A stretch of 64,000 nt of DNA from Sinotaia quadrata. Its lineage: Eukaryota; Mollusca; Gastropoda; Architaenioglossa; Viviparidae. This document shows, in pieces, positions 20,665 to 31,800 of the stretch; the stretch's first letter is position 1, and every line of letters begins with the position of its first letter. The stretch is from assembly GCA_028829895.1 (NCBI GenBank), contig CM054177.1, positions 79,901,163-79,965,162 of the forward strand, written 5' to 3'. The notes below the pieces were generated by a model. It was not told where the DNA came from, did no database searches, and saw nothing but the letters and a program-made list of their open reading frames with translations. The position numbers and the translations under genes were made by a program.

Positions 20665-21830
20665 TGAAATACATGTACTCCAAGATACAAATATACACAC
20701 ACGTTAAATGACATACAACTGAGACACAAATACACGCATGTTGAGGGAAATATCTCTGAGACGCGAATACACAGTGTTCTAATTGAAACACATCAGACAC
20801 AAATGAATGAATGTGAAATGAAATACGTGTATATCTGAGATGTGATCGCACGAATGTTAACCGAAGCACACGGACAATGTAATCTTAGTCACAGGTGTAC
20901 AAATGCTTACTGACACATAGCTGATATACGAATACACAATGGTAATTGAAATTCATCTGAGTTACGAATACACAATGGTAATTGAAATTCATCTGAGTTA
21001 CGAATACATAATGGTAATTGAAATTCATCTGAGTTACGAATACATAATGGTAATTGAAATTCATCTGAGTTACGAATACATAATGGTAATTGAAATTCAT
21101 CTGATTTACGAATACATGATGGTAATTGAAATTAATCTGACTTACGAAAACATAAGGGTAATTGAAATTCATCTGACTTACGAATACATAAGGGTAATTG
21201 AAATTCATCCGACTTACGAATACATAATGGTAATTGAAATTCATCTGACTTACGAATACATAAGGGTAATTGAAATTCATCTGAGTTACGAATACATAAT
21301 GGTAATTTAAATTCATCTGACTTACGAATACATAAGGGTAATTGAAATTCATCTGAGTTACGAATACATAAGGGTAATTGAAATTCATCTGAGTTACGAA
21401 TACATAAGGGTAATTGAAATTCATCTGACTTACGAATACATAGTGGTAATTGAAATTCATCTGACTTACGAATACATAAGGGTAATTGAAATTCATCTGA
21501 GTTACGAATACATAAGGGTAATTGAAATTCATCTGAGTTACGAATACATAAGGGTAATTGAAATTCATCTGAGATACAAATATATAAATATTTCTGAAAT
21601 ACGAATACACAATTGCTGAGATACATTTGAGATACGAATACGCAAATATGAGAAGAAATACATTCTGAAGTTCGAATACATAAATGTTAACTGAGATACA
21701 TTTGAGATAAGAATACACACACATATATATAAAAAGAAATACATTCTGAAAATACGAATACACAAATGATGAATGAAATATAGATGACACACATGCACAT
21801 GTGATAATTGAATTGCATGTGAGACATAAA
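20665..21830. repeat. 36-bp minisatellite (~18 clean copies at 20930-21580) with decayed flanks
   Basis: Clean units carry ACGAATACATAATGGTAATT and GAAATTCATCTGAGTT, with variants AAGGG or AATGG and GACTT or GAGTT. Flanking sequence shows older, degenerate relatives (ACACAAATACAC, GAAATACATCTGAGA), the usual picture of an array that expands in its centre. Because 36 is a multiple of three, the array keeps long frames open on both strands, including a 301-codon - strand frame repeating QMNFNYPYVFVT. I regard these as artefacts. Confidence 0.95.
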
Positions 21831-22150
21831 CCATCTCACCTGACAGCAAGCAGAAAAAAAAACGGTATTTTTAAATTTATCATGTGACATTTTGTGGACC
21901 AGTGCTTGAACTCTCTTTGCTGTTTCTTATCTGTTGTCTTTTAAAATACAATCATCTGCACTGCCTACACACCGTAACTCTTGAATACTTTTCTTCCTAA
22001 AGACGGACTGAATGGAGACGGCAATTAAGACGCTGTACAAGTTAAATAATGTTTAGACTTGATAAACACAGCGATTAGCATGTTACATATTTTTGCTATT
22101 CATAAGGCAGATTTACAAAGAGGCCTACAGAAAGTAACTCTGTCGCAAGA
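21831..22150. other. Unique sequence without recognised features
   Basis: Sequence between two minisatellites. No coding or element signal was seen. Confidence 0.4.
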
Positions 22151-22760
22151 ATTAACTAGAGTTTTTCGCTCACGTGACAGACTTTATAACACCACGCTCA
22201 AGACGTTAAGTACTTTTGTTCACGTGACCGACTTTTGAAAGCACTGAGCTCATTACCTGAAATACTTGGTTTCACACGACAGACTTAAAAAATATCGCGC
22301 TCAATACGTTAAATTCTTTGTTCACACGACAGACTTAAAAAATATCGCGCTCAATACGTTAAATTCTTTGTTCACACGACAGACTTAAAAAATATCGCGC
22401 GCAGTACGTTAAATTTTTGTGTTCACGTTACAGACTTTACGGATGTAGCAATTAATTCACTGAACGAGCGAACAGAATAATCCTTTATCCATGTTGGACT
22501 TGACGACGCAGCGGATTAAAATACAAATGTTTGTTTGTTTGTTCATAATGTCAGACTTTACGGATAGGCCTATAATGAGCAAATTTCATAAGATTTCAAT
22601 TGACAAATGTCATTATATTGATAGACTCTGAACACTGCTCTTATGTTGTTCACGCCACAGACTTAATAAATACAGAGAATAAATTACATGCTGTGTGTAG
22701 ATATCGCGCTTAACCCGCTATATAATTTGTCCAAGCGACAGTCTTCGTAAATACAGCAAA
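22150..22760. repeat. 50-bp minisatellite (exact at 22271-22420) with degenerate flanks
   Basis: Units of exactly 50 bases carry TTCACACGACAGACTTAAAA, AATATCGCGCTCAATACGTT and AAATTCTTTG. Diverged relatives (GTTCACGTGACAGACTTT, TCCAAGCGACAGTCTTCG) extend both ways for several hundred bases. Confidence 0.88.
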
Positions 22761-22768
22761 ATAGCTAT

Positions 22769-22779
22769 TTTATTTTATT
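22769..22779 (-). terminator. Candidate polyadenylation signals for the PKDCC-like gene
   Basis: Two overlapping AATAAA hexamers on the - strand lie ~470 bases after the kinase stop codon. No closer perfect AATAAA was found. Their use is inferred. Confidence 0.3.
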
Positions 22780-23245
22780 CTGTGATTATCGTGTCTAACT
22801 GGTGGTATATTTTTTTAATGGACGCTACAAACTCGAAAAATGCATACCTTTCATGATAAAACACGGAAGTTTGGAACGCGAATGACTAGGAGAACACCAC
22901 ACCAATAATTACTATTGTGTTGTTGTTACTTGTTGGCAAGACACATTTAATGAGTACAGCGCATAATAAGATTGCATATTTTTTTCTCTCCATGTGATGA
23001 ACTGATGAATGTAACGGTTAACGCATTGGATGACCTCACAGCAATAACAAATCCCTTTCCATTCTCCCCCGGACTGCGGATCCCCACCCGTAATTTGTAG
23101 GCACTGTTTTAAACGAAAACGTCAAAAAACATTATCATCATTATTTTTTAAACTAAGTCTTCATTTGCAGTTCTCCTACATTCTCACAGTCAATGTGGAT
23201 TTCTTATGTTCTTACACATACACGTGCTACACAAGCAATGACCCA
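22780..23245. other. Probable 3' UTR or flank of the PKDCC-like gene
   Basis: AT-rich sequence downstream (on the - strand) of the kinase stop. A continuation of the coding region is conceivable because the final codons contain a TG|GTAATG donor-like string. I could not identify a matching downstream exon here. Confidence 0.4.
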
Positions 23246-24409
23246 TTACCATTTTGTTTTAGCTTTAGCTCGTTGGTGTATGTCCTTCAGTTGTAAGCGG
23301 AGCTCGGCTGCAGATAATGCCAGCAAGTCCAAATTTGCATTTAATTGTCCCACGTCCTTCATCACAGACTCAGGAAACGTCAAAGGAAACAGTAACCGCT
23401 TAAATATCAATCTGTTCATATTTTTCATATTCTCTTTCGCATTAAAACCAATGCACAGTGCTCTACGACAGGTAACTCCGTATTCACACTGTGCATTATC
23501 ACCCCTGATGGCTGTGGCGCTGCACGCCGGTTCGACGTTGTTTATGTCGTCGAGGTCTATGAGCTTCAAGGAAGAGTTCACTAGAACGAAGTGACCTTCT
23601 TTAAAGTCCGGAATCACGAGCGACCCGAGTGGCGAATGCTCAAAATAATGTAGCAGGTCAGCCATTTCCAAGGCGCTCTGGAGCCGGACCGGCCATGGGA
23701 GAATCTGCAGGTTGTCCAGCACAAACCGAGAGCCCAACTCAAAGACCGACACCACGCCGTGCTCGGCAATATCTGTGGAGTCACTCTCTTCGCTTCTGAT
23801 GCAGTATCCTAACAGCTGCGCCAGGTTCTGATGCGATAGCTGCTCGGCCAACAGAATCTCCTTCATCAGCTTCATTGTGGAGTACAGGTAGCATTTTGAC
23901 CTCGCCGCCACCGACGCCTCCCGATCGTGGACTCTGACGTCATCCAAGCAGGACTTGACGGTGTGGATGTGACGGGTGACCATCTTCACGGCCACGTGGT
24001 GACCGCGGTACTCACCCAGAAACGTCTGCTTGGACACACCGTGGCCAATTTTCTTCCTCAGCTTGATGAAAGGAACGTTCGTGCAGTTGAAGAGATATGT
24101 GGGTCGCGAGACAGCAGCTGCTTGGCTGTGACCGGAAGCGTGCCCACTGGAGCTGTCCACAATGGCACGGTAATCACGGGCTTGCAAGTTCACGTCACGA
24201 ACGAAGGTGTCGCCCGACTTCCGGAAAAACGATGTCCTCTGCTTGGCGAGAACGCGTCGGTAGCGAACGTCCTCTCCAGTGAGGTCGACGTCCAGCGTCG
24301 CGCTGTCTTCCCCACATGTTCGTCCAATGATGACGTACAGCATGAACGTGTACAGCACGACCGGCAGTAGCAGCAACATCAGAAGAAGGCTGTTGCGACG
24401 CAGATGCAT
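23246..24409 (-). CDS. PKDCC: PKDCC/VLK-family secretory-pathway protein kinase, intronless frame
   Basis: A 387-residue frame on the - strand. Residues 1-29 are a basic start plus a long hydrophobic run (LLLMLLLLPVVLYTFMLYVII), a type II signal anchor or signal peptide, implying the ER/Golgi lumen or secretion. A kinase-like fold follows: a glycine-loop equivalent (KKIGHGVSKQTFLG, ~119-132), VAVK with Lys142, an alpha-C region (KEILLAEQLSHQN, ~183-195), a hinge near VSVFELG, the catalytic-loop equivalent SLVIPDFKEGHFVLV with Asp268 and Lys270, and LIDLDD (Asp285, 287, 288) in the DFG place. HSPLGS, LDD and the Cys-spaced CRRALCIGFNAKENM tail match PKDCC/VLK, the extracellular tyrosine kinase family, better than POMK or FAM20. 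N-glycosylation sequons lie at NCT and NSS. It is about 100 residues shorter than vertebrate PKDCC, lacking the C-terminal Cys-rich region. GC content is well above the surroundings. Confidence 0.87.
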   Translation of the reverse strand: MHLRRNSLLLMLLLLPVVLYTFMLYVIIGRTCGEDSATLDVDLTGEDVRYRRVLAKQRTSFFRKSGDTFVRDVNLQARDYRAIVDSSSGHASGHSQAAAVSRPTYLFNCTNVPFIKLRKKIGHGVSKQTFLGEYRGHHVAVKMVTRHIHTVKSCLDDVRVHDREASVAARSKCYLYSTMKLMKEILLAEQLSHQNLAQLLGYCIRSEESDSTDIAEHGVVSVFELGSRFVLDNLQILPWPVRLQSALEMADLLHYFEHSPLGSLVIPDFKEGHFVLVNSSLKLIDLDDINNVEPACSATAIRGDNAQCEYGVTCRRALCIGFNAKENMKNMNRLIFKRLLFPLTFPESVMKDVGQLNANLDLLALSAAELRLQLKDIHQRAKAKTKW

Positions 24410-24635
24410 TGTGACTGCGACTGATGCTTATCGTAGGGGAACGAAAAAAGCTATTGGATGCGGCAGCAAATGTTGGTCAGCAGAAGTAATCGTGTCGTCC
24501 ATATCACTTCGCAAAAAAAACCCTGTGAAACAGAAATTTTTATGAATTAGTACAGTAACAATTATCATAAATTGTTTAGCGGAAAATAATTATTTTAATA
24601 AATAAAATAAGAAAAATATATAAAACAATAAAAAA
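24410..24635. other. Region upstream of the PKDCC-like start
   Basis: This would be the 5' UTR or promoter of the kinase on the - strand. The start codon was chosen because it directly precedes the basic/hydrophobic signal-anchor sequence. No TATA box or clear splice site was identified. Confidence 0.35.
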
Positions 24636-24649
24636 AATATACAAGCACT

Positions 24650-24756
24650 ACATCTCTCTCTTCCTCTCTCTCTCTCTCGCGCACATCCCCACACACCGCG
24701 CGCACGCACGCACACACACACACACATACATACATTCATACACATACACACATACA

Positions 24757-24824
<68 letters not shown>

Positions 24825-24825
24825 G
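24650..24825. repeat. (TC)n, (CG/CA)n and (CA)n microsatellite cluster
   Basis: TCTC runs, then CGCACGCA and CATACA variants, then a pure CA run of about 60 bases at 24766-24823. The region upstream of the kinase is therefore dominated by microsatellites. Confidence 0.95.
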
Positions 24826-26019
24826 TGAAGCAGAACTCATGCAAATTGTTGGTGATTTCCTACAATTGTTTACCCTCTGAGCAAATAGCATGCGGAGTGA
24901 AATGAACATTTTCTGCAAACCGTGTGTGTATGCATGTGTGTGTGTATGTGTGTGCGCGCGCGTGCATGCATGTTCGTTTAGCTTAGTGCAGATCAGGTTC
25001 GCCTGATGGGGACGATCACTGAGAAAATCTTGACGCACAGACATGCTCTTGAATAAATTATGATATCGGATATAAATAGAAGCATCAACGGGAAAAACCG
25101 GGAATGTTGCTGCATGGACAAAGTTCGTTACAAATCTTCTTTACACATCTGTAATATTTTAAATATCGCCTTAAAAAGAGTTTCTTTGCCTACGTAGCTG
25201 CAACTGAATAGTAAAACGTATCGACATTTTATATACAGCCAAAGTTTATTTATTCTAAATCGTAAATGACTAATCACTCAAACAAAGCAAAATCAAGTAG
25301 TACTAATTTAATATAAAATAAGCGAATAATTTCATATCTACTGGAAACAGAAGCAAGCAATGCGACTGAATAGTAATATGTATCGAACACACACTCATAC
25401 ACACAAACAGAAAATAATGAAGTCCGTTTGCAGATGTATGATTATGTACAATGACTTTGGTGCGAAAAGTTAATGTAAACAAACAAAACTCCAATGTGAG
25501 CACAATAAAATTATTTTCCGATATTTGACTATGAACAGAAACTTTAGAAGGCATTAGCAGACAAGCCCTCTGTGAAGACGACAAAATCGTTTTAAGAAGT
25601 TAGTGTGTGTACACTGACAGTCGGGAAAAAAGGCATCAAGAATGCGGAACTTACTTCGTACGAAATCATACATCAGTCAACAGTTGCAACTATTCAAATA
25701 AATATTATAATGTTGCGTTCAGTGACATTCCGCCTTTCAGGCTCTGACGTGTTATTTAAAAGATCCAATGCAGAGTCGAGCTAGAAGGACGTGTGTGGTG
25801 GATCTATTTGCACAACACGTGAATCTCGGGCAATAATTCACCCGGATGTTGACAGGAGTTAATTCCCATCTGTGCAAGACGTGTTGCAGACAAGAGTCTT
25901 GAACGTTCTTTTTAAGCAAATGCATTTTTTTTCTTCTTCAGGTTATCCTAAAATGCTTATCTTAAAGCATATCACCGAGAAACGGGTGCATGAAAGATAA
26001 GTCTGGTAAATTATTTTCT
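24826..26019. other. Non-coding sequence without recognised features
   Basis: Mixed unique sequence with a short TG/CG alternation at 24922-24970. No coding or repeat signal was recognised up to the LTR-like copy. Confidence 0.4.
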
Positions 26020-28189
26020 GTTGTCAGTCCTGAAGCTGAGCTATTTTTCACTCCAGTAATTCTAGCAACTTTTGTATACTAGAATTCTCTCAATGTGTCT
26101 AGCATATATATCAGGGGTGCACAAACTTTTTAGGCCAGAGGGCCACATTTCCAATTGATAGTGCATGGAGGGCCGCAAGTCAGATTGCACATGGATGACA
26201 ACAGAAATAATGAAATACATTCGTTTTTGCCTTATTAACCTAGATTTAGTCTTTATTAGTGAGAAGGGTGAGCCTGAATGTTGTTAACAACTTTATCAAT
26301 ATTTGGTTCGAGTTTTGTAGTCGCCAGCCTCAAAATCGAACAGAGATTGTTGTCGTCAAATTCGATCTCAGCTTGTTCTTGTTCATGTTCATTACTGAAA
26401 ACGTTTGTTCACACAAGTATGTGCTGCCGAATTCTGACAACAACTTGCAAGCCAAGTCCTTGACATTTCTGTTTGTGCTCGAGCTGAGACTTCCATAAAA
26501 TGTTAAAATGTTGTTCTGCTGAAATGATGACTTCAGTTCAGGTGAACATTGAAGATCAATGACCGTCAGTAAAAGGCCGTGATGATTTGGCAACAATATG
26601 TGCTACTTTGCAACTTGCACGAGCAAAATACTTGTTTTCTTCAGACTTTTTGTGAAGAAATGTTGCTGTGCTGACAGACCTTTTAAAAGTTGCTCAATTT
26701 TGTTGTTTCTCCAGTGCCTTTTAAGTCATCAAAAGTCGCAGCTGCTTTGTTTTGTAATGCCGCTTGCAGTTGAAGTCCTTCATCACAGTAACAGACTCAC
26801 AACAAATTAAGCACATAGCTGCTCCATTAAAATGCCGCATAAAGTATTTAGCCTCCACTCTTCTTTAAACTGATGATTTTCGTCTTCAATTTTATGCTTC
26901 TTATGCGCAGGTTTCTGACATATTAACAAAGGGCAGTAGTTTAAAAACAACTTCACTCCGAAACAGTGTAATTCATTCAGTACATTCCAACCAGACATCC
27001 ACAGCCACATATTCACACACACTGACTGCACCATCCTTCCCCCCCCCCCAGTGTCACCTCACCCCATCCCCAGACTGAACTTTAGCTGGCTGCCTGCCGA
27101 CTTGGGTTTAGATATAGACCTCTTTCTAATGCTATTTGATGTCACCATACATCAAAGATGTGCAGATACTACTATTTCAACAGTACACCTTTGATCAGCT
27201 GAACTGAACAATGTGCCCAATACACAGCCTCTCACCTCAATACCGCATCCAGCGTTTGTTTTCAACACAGCACAAGATGCTTCCACGGGAAAGCAAACCA
27301 CTGTTCTACTCCCTTGTTCAGATTAATGTTAAAAGCTCCTTGCCTGTTACAAATAATGGTAACATCCTAAAGTCTTCTGGGGGCCGCATGCGGCCCGCGG
27401 GCCGCGGTTTGTGCACCCCTGATATATATAAAAGGATGTGTAGCATACTTTTTCATGCTTACACACACACCACAACAGACGTTCCCTTGCTTTCCCAATG
27501 TACAGGTTTATGACCGGTGAACACATGAAGTTCCAACTGGGAACTCAAACTCAAAGTCAAAAGGCCACTTGTTCACTGCAAAATACAATCAAGGAGCAAA
27601 CATAAGTCTCCTGTTTATTACAATATAACTCCATTCTATCTCACATCCCATCCTGTATTTATTAGCCCAATACACACACACACATGGTAAAATAAACACA
27701 GCATATCAAACAATAAGTGCAACTTAGTTCAAACATTTGTAGAAATAAAAGTCAACTCACATAGTACATCTCTACATAAACACAAGTATACCATATCATT
27801 AGCAATAATGCAGAAATATTTCTAAGCCCATCCTCTCTCAATCAGTCAGTTTTAAATCACCATCAAGCTAATGACTGCCTTTCAAAGCCAGACTTTCTTC
27901 TTCCACACCAAATTCAAAAGTGATTAGAAAGCAGAATTTTCAACAGCAAGAGAACTCCTTAAACTCAGCCCATTGGCTAGTCTCGTTCTCGTAAATCATG
28001 ATCATTGGATAATAGAAAACTACTCAGTCAGTTTGCATTACATCAACAATCTAGAATATTCTTGCCTGGAGCTGTTTACTTCTACTCAGACACCATAAGG
28101 AGTGCCCAAGGTCGGGTTACTCTGACAATTAAACAATTTATATAACAATTTAAATTTAAAATAGGGAGGGGCAAATTTACTCTGTCACA
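26020..28189 (-). mobile_element. LTR-like repeat family 1, copy B, split by a hAT insertion
   Basis: Read on the - strand it starts TGTGACAGAGTAAATTTGCC at 28189. It runs through CCGACCTTGGGCACTCCTTA, the CCAATGGGCTGAG block, GTATACTTGTG and GGGCTAATAAATAC, reaching AAAAGTATGCT before the hAT. On the far side of the insertion (26020-26103) it resumes with ATTCTAGTATAC-like and GAATTACTGGAG-like sequence that continues the alignment to the copy at 50217. The TGTGAC start is the inverted complement of the GTCACA end of copy E, as expected of an LTR. Confidence 0.7.
26112..27421 (-). mobile_element. hAT DNA transposon (GTF2IRD2/ZBED-like transposase type), internally deleted, with exact 8-bp target duplication
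   Basis: Termini are CAGGGGTGCACAAAC and its inverse GTTTGTGCACCCCTG, flanked on both sides by ATATATAT (26104-26111 and 27422-27429), an 8-bp target duplication typical of hAT. On the - strand are transposase remnants. Near 26800-27034 is an N-terminal zinc-finger-type block (KKHKIEDENHQFKEEW, then, frame-shifted, the CLIC and CKRHYKTK pieces). At 26330-26596 is the C-terminal dimerisation block (KLLSEFGSTYLCEQTFSVMN, NKNKLRSNLTT). The catalytic middle is missing, so the element is non-autonomous. It interrupts LTR-like copy B and is therefore younger than it. Confidence 0.93.
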
Positions 28190-28224
28190 ACTATATATAT
28201 ATATATGTGTGGTCACTTTAAAGC

Positions 28225-28740
28225 ATAAGATTTGTTAAATGTAACTGTAGACATTATTTTGCATTGTAATAGTATTTATTTTACAAAGATTGGGTATGTC
28301 TATTGCATCAACTGTAGACATTTTCTCGCTCTGCAGTAGTTTACAAACATCGTATATGTCCATTGTGTCAGCTGTAGACATTTTTTCGCTTTGTAATAGT
28401 TTATATTATAAAAATTGTGTATGTATATTGATCAACTGTAGACATTTTTTCGCATTGTAATAATATTTATTTTACAAAGATTGTATATGTCAGTTGTGTC
28501 AACAGTAGAAATTATTTCGCATTGTAATAAGATTTATTTTACAAAGATTGTATATGTCAGTTGTGCTAACTGTAGACATTATTTCGCATTGTAATAGTAT
28601 TTATTTTACAAAGATTGTATATGTCACTTGTGCCAACTGTAGATATTATTTCGCATTGTAATAGTATTTATTTTACAAATATTGTATATGTCAGTTGTGT
28701 CAACTGTAGACATTATTTCGCATTGTAATAATATTTATTA
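28225..28740. repeat. 67-bp minisatellite, ~8 copies
   Basis: Units of 67 bases carry TTGTATATGTCAGTTGTGTC, AACTGTAGACATTATTTCGC and ATTGTAATAGTATTTATTTT. The left-hand copies are more diverged (TTTTCGCTCTGC). The array starts within 40 bases of the end of LTR-like copy B. Confidence 0.9.
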
Positions 28741-28944
28741 CTCTGACTACTTTTGACATCATTTTATATTTGTTCTTATATCTTTAATGAGGTCAGTGGC
28801 AATAATTTATTATGTTAAAAAAATTACAATCTCACTCATCAAACGTTTCTGTTCATTCTGTTAACAGTCTACCACACTTGTCTAAGCTTGACTGAGTGTG
28901 ACTAGGAAAAACAATATATCTGTCTACCGTTCTATCTAGTCTGT

Positions 28945-29145
28945 AAGCTATCATGTCATTCTGTAATGTATTCATGCCTACATTGCGGGCTGTAAGCTAT
29001 CATGTCATTCTGTAATGTATTCATATCTACATTGCGGGCTGTAAGCTATCATGTCATTCTGTAGTGTATTCATGTCTACATTGCGGGCTGTAAGCTATCA
29101 TGTCATTCTGTAATGTATTCATGTCTACATTGCGGGCTGTAATGG
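28945..29145. repeat. 49-bp minisatellite, 4 copies
   Basis: Four near-identical 49-base units carry CTGTAAGCTATCATGTCATT and GTAATGTATTCATGTCTACA followed by TTGCGGG. Confidence 0.93.
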
Positions 29146-29530
29146 AGTGTGTGTATCACACAGGCACGACACCATCTATTGTCACATTCAAACACCCATC
29201 CAACACATACAATTTGTCCCCCCCCCCAATACAATGAGCAGTTGATTTCTTTAGCTCTCCCCAGTGTGATATCGCTGTTTTTTCTTGGTGTAGCTACCGA
29301 ACATATTGCTTTGACGCCTTGGGATTTGAATCTTTCATCCATTATGGATGAATAGCATTTGTAGAAATAAACAAAGACAATGGGTAACATTGTTTCGAAG
29401 ACGTCAAGTTCTTGTCAAGTTCTTTAGAGAAATTAATCTCACCCACACTTGTAACCGCAGCACCATTTAACAGTATATCTTTGACTCTCTGCTATATGCC
29501 ACTGCCATTAAGGATTGTTAATACATACAC
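29146..29530. other. Sequence with a weak transposon-like antisense frame
   Basis: The - strand at 29230-29390 reads MDERFKSQGVKAICSVATPRKNSDITLGRAKEINCSL, a non-repetitive stretch that could be a decayed retroelement piece. I did not recognise its family. A run of nine C residues lies at 29219-29227. Confidence 0.3.
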
Positions 29531-29770
29531 CTAAACACACATACACACACGCACACACACATACAACAAACACACTCACGCACACGTACACATATATACA
29601 CACACAGCGAATAAACTGAAAATCTGAAATTCATTATTACTTATATAATGTATAAAGAATTTCTCATTAAAAGTATTTCTTCTAGTTAGAAAACCCCCTC
29701 CCTCCAACACGAAAGACATCGTTAGTTTTCTCGCCATAAATAATGTTTCGTTTCGAATCTTAGCTACACC

Positions 29771-29806
<36 letters not shown>

Positions 29807-29842
29807 ATATATTTTTTAAATACATACATGTGTATATAGGCA

Positions 29843-29919
<77 letters not shown>

Positions 29920-29960
29920 ATTCGTGTGTGTGTGTGTTTATAGGTGTGTATACTTAGGTG
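29530..29960. repeat. (CA)n, (GT)n and (TC)n microsatellite cluster
   Basis: Imperfect CA at 29530-29610, a pure GT run at 29775-29806, a pure TC run at 29852-29907 running into TATC, and GTGT at 29922-29938. Confidence 0.95.
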
Positions 29961-30835
29961 TTTTTGAGACAGTGAGAGAGAGAGAGGGAAAAAGAAACAG
30001 ACTTAAATGTTAACAAATAACGTGTCTTTTTTGTAAATGTTCTACTCCCATCACGGTTTTATAATCAAATAAGCCGTAACTAAAAGGAAAAAAAATACCG
30101 GGACTATTTGAAGGCCAATCGATTTCGAATACTTAATAAGTCAAACGCCACACCGATTCCACCACTGGGAGTCGGGGTGTTTGTGTCTGGTGTTTGTTGG
30201 GCACGTGGTCATTGAATTAGCAGAACAAGTATTGATTACACTCACACGATGTGGGACTCACTGCCTGGCAGATGACTGCTTGTCTCTGAGAATTAAAGAT
30301 TGATTTATGTTTACATAAAATGAAACTGCCTTTTTGAAAAGTGCTTGCTTTGAAAGTATTAGGAGCTGCGTATGAAGTTGGGGGTGGTGGGTGGGGGAGA
30401 GAGATTTAGGTTTTGATTAATTCTAAATTATATACGATATTATTGAAAGGGTTTTATAGTCATCTATTTACCAATTACGAAAAATGCAAATGATCCTGAT
30501 TATTGATTAGAAATATTTCACAGAAACTTTCCATGAAACAAATTAAATTTCACAGAATGGGTTAAATCAATGTTAATTTTATAAAACATCTCTTAAGTTT
30601 TAAAAAAGTTATACTGTGGAGACTGCAAAGTGTTAAGATTAATTTAATACTAAATGAAAAATATTGCAAAGGGCTATAAGTATCTAATAATAAAATGGGG
30701 AAAAAAGGATTGCAAATAGACGATTAAAATATATATATATATACACACGTCTGGTGGAAATACGAAGCTTATAGATAAAATAAACAAATATTAATGTACG
30801 AACATCCTCATATAGTTAGCACTCTATAGGGATAT
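29961..30835. other. Non-coding sequence without recognised features
   Basis: AT-rich unique sequence with a TATATA run near 30730. No coding signal was recognised. Confidence 0.45.
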
Positions 30836-31060
30836 GTAATTACGCGAATCATAATTGTGTATATGTGATTACGCGAATCATAATTGTGTATATGTGATTA
30901 CGCGAATCATATTTATGTATATGTAATTACGCGAATAATAATTGTGTATATGTAATTACGCGAATCATAATTGTGAATATATGATTACGCGAATCATAAT
31001 TGTGTTTATGTAATTACGCGAATCATAATTGTGGGGGTATATGTAATTACGCGAAACAGA
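30836..31060. repeat. 29-bp minisatellite, 8 copies
   Basis: Units spaced 29 bases carry ATTACGCGAATCATAATTGT and GTATATGTG. All copies keep the ATTACGCGAAT core, while the linker varies slightly. The palindrome-like ATTACGCGAAT could bind a dimeric factor, but nothing shows that it does. Confidence 0.92.
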
Positions 31061-31281
31061 CGTATGAGGTAATCGCTGATAAATGGACACATAATCACAT
31101 ATTTCATATGTGAATTTCATATCACTTTTTTTTTTTTTAAAGACTTTCTGTAGGAAGGTGTTAAGAATATTTCTTGTACATGTCTTAGAATATTATAATG
31201 TAATTGAGTCAAAAATAACCAAAGGGAGTTAATTTATTAAAGTTTATTAACACATATGACGGGCCTTAATTGAAGTAACTC

Positions 31282-31437
31282 TTAGTGCGATTGCCTGTAT
31301 TACTGATTACTATAAGTGCGTTTGCCTGAATTACTGACTGCTCTTAGTGCGATTGCCTGTATTACTCATTACTTCTAGTGCGATTGCCTGTATTACTCAT
31401 TACTTCTAGTGCGATTGCCTGTATTACTATTTGCTGC
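31282..31437. repeat. 31-bp minisatellite, 5 copies
   Basis: Units spaced 31 bases carry GTGCGATTGCCTGTATTACT and ATTACTTCTA with variants in the 3' half. Confidence 0.9.
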
Positions 31438-31535
31438 GATATACATTTCGTTCTCTGTTAAACACAAGTAATGTACAACAGTATGTAATATAAACCTAAT
31501 CATTAGAGTATTGTATGGTTTGAAATATCACATGC

Positions 31536-31800
31536 TACTACTACTACTACCGCTACTTTTATTACTACGGCTGCTATTACTTCTACTATTACTACTGCTG
31601 CTGCTACTAATTCTACTACTATTACTGCTGCTGCCACTACTACTACTACTAGTACTACTGCTGCTACTACTACTACTACTATTACTACTGCTGCTACTAC
31701 TACTACTGCTGCAGCTACTAATACTACTACTACCACTGCTACTACAACTACTACTGCTACAACAACTACTACTGCTACTTCTAATTCTACTACTACTTGA
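31536..31800. repeat. (CTA)n / (CTG)n trinucleotide repeat
   Basis: About 260 bases of CTA triplets are interrupted by CTG, CTT and ATT triplets. All frames stay open on both strands, giving poly-Leu, poly-Ser and poly-Val artefacts. Confidence 0.95.

Noticed and set aside
20885..21790. 301-codon - strand open frame as a novel repetitive protein
   Set aside because: It is exactly coextensive with the 36-bp minisatellite, whose unit is a multiple of three and lacks stops in that frame. Both strands are open, and there is no independent sign of a gene.
23927..24370. 147-codon + strand frame overlapping the kinase
   Set aside because: It is the complement shadow of the PKDCC-like gene, whose motifs are clearly on the - strand.
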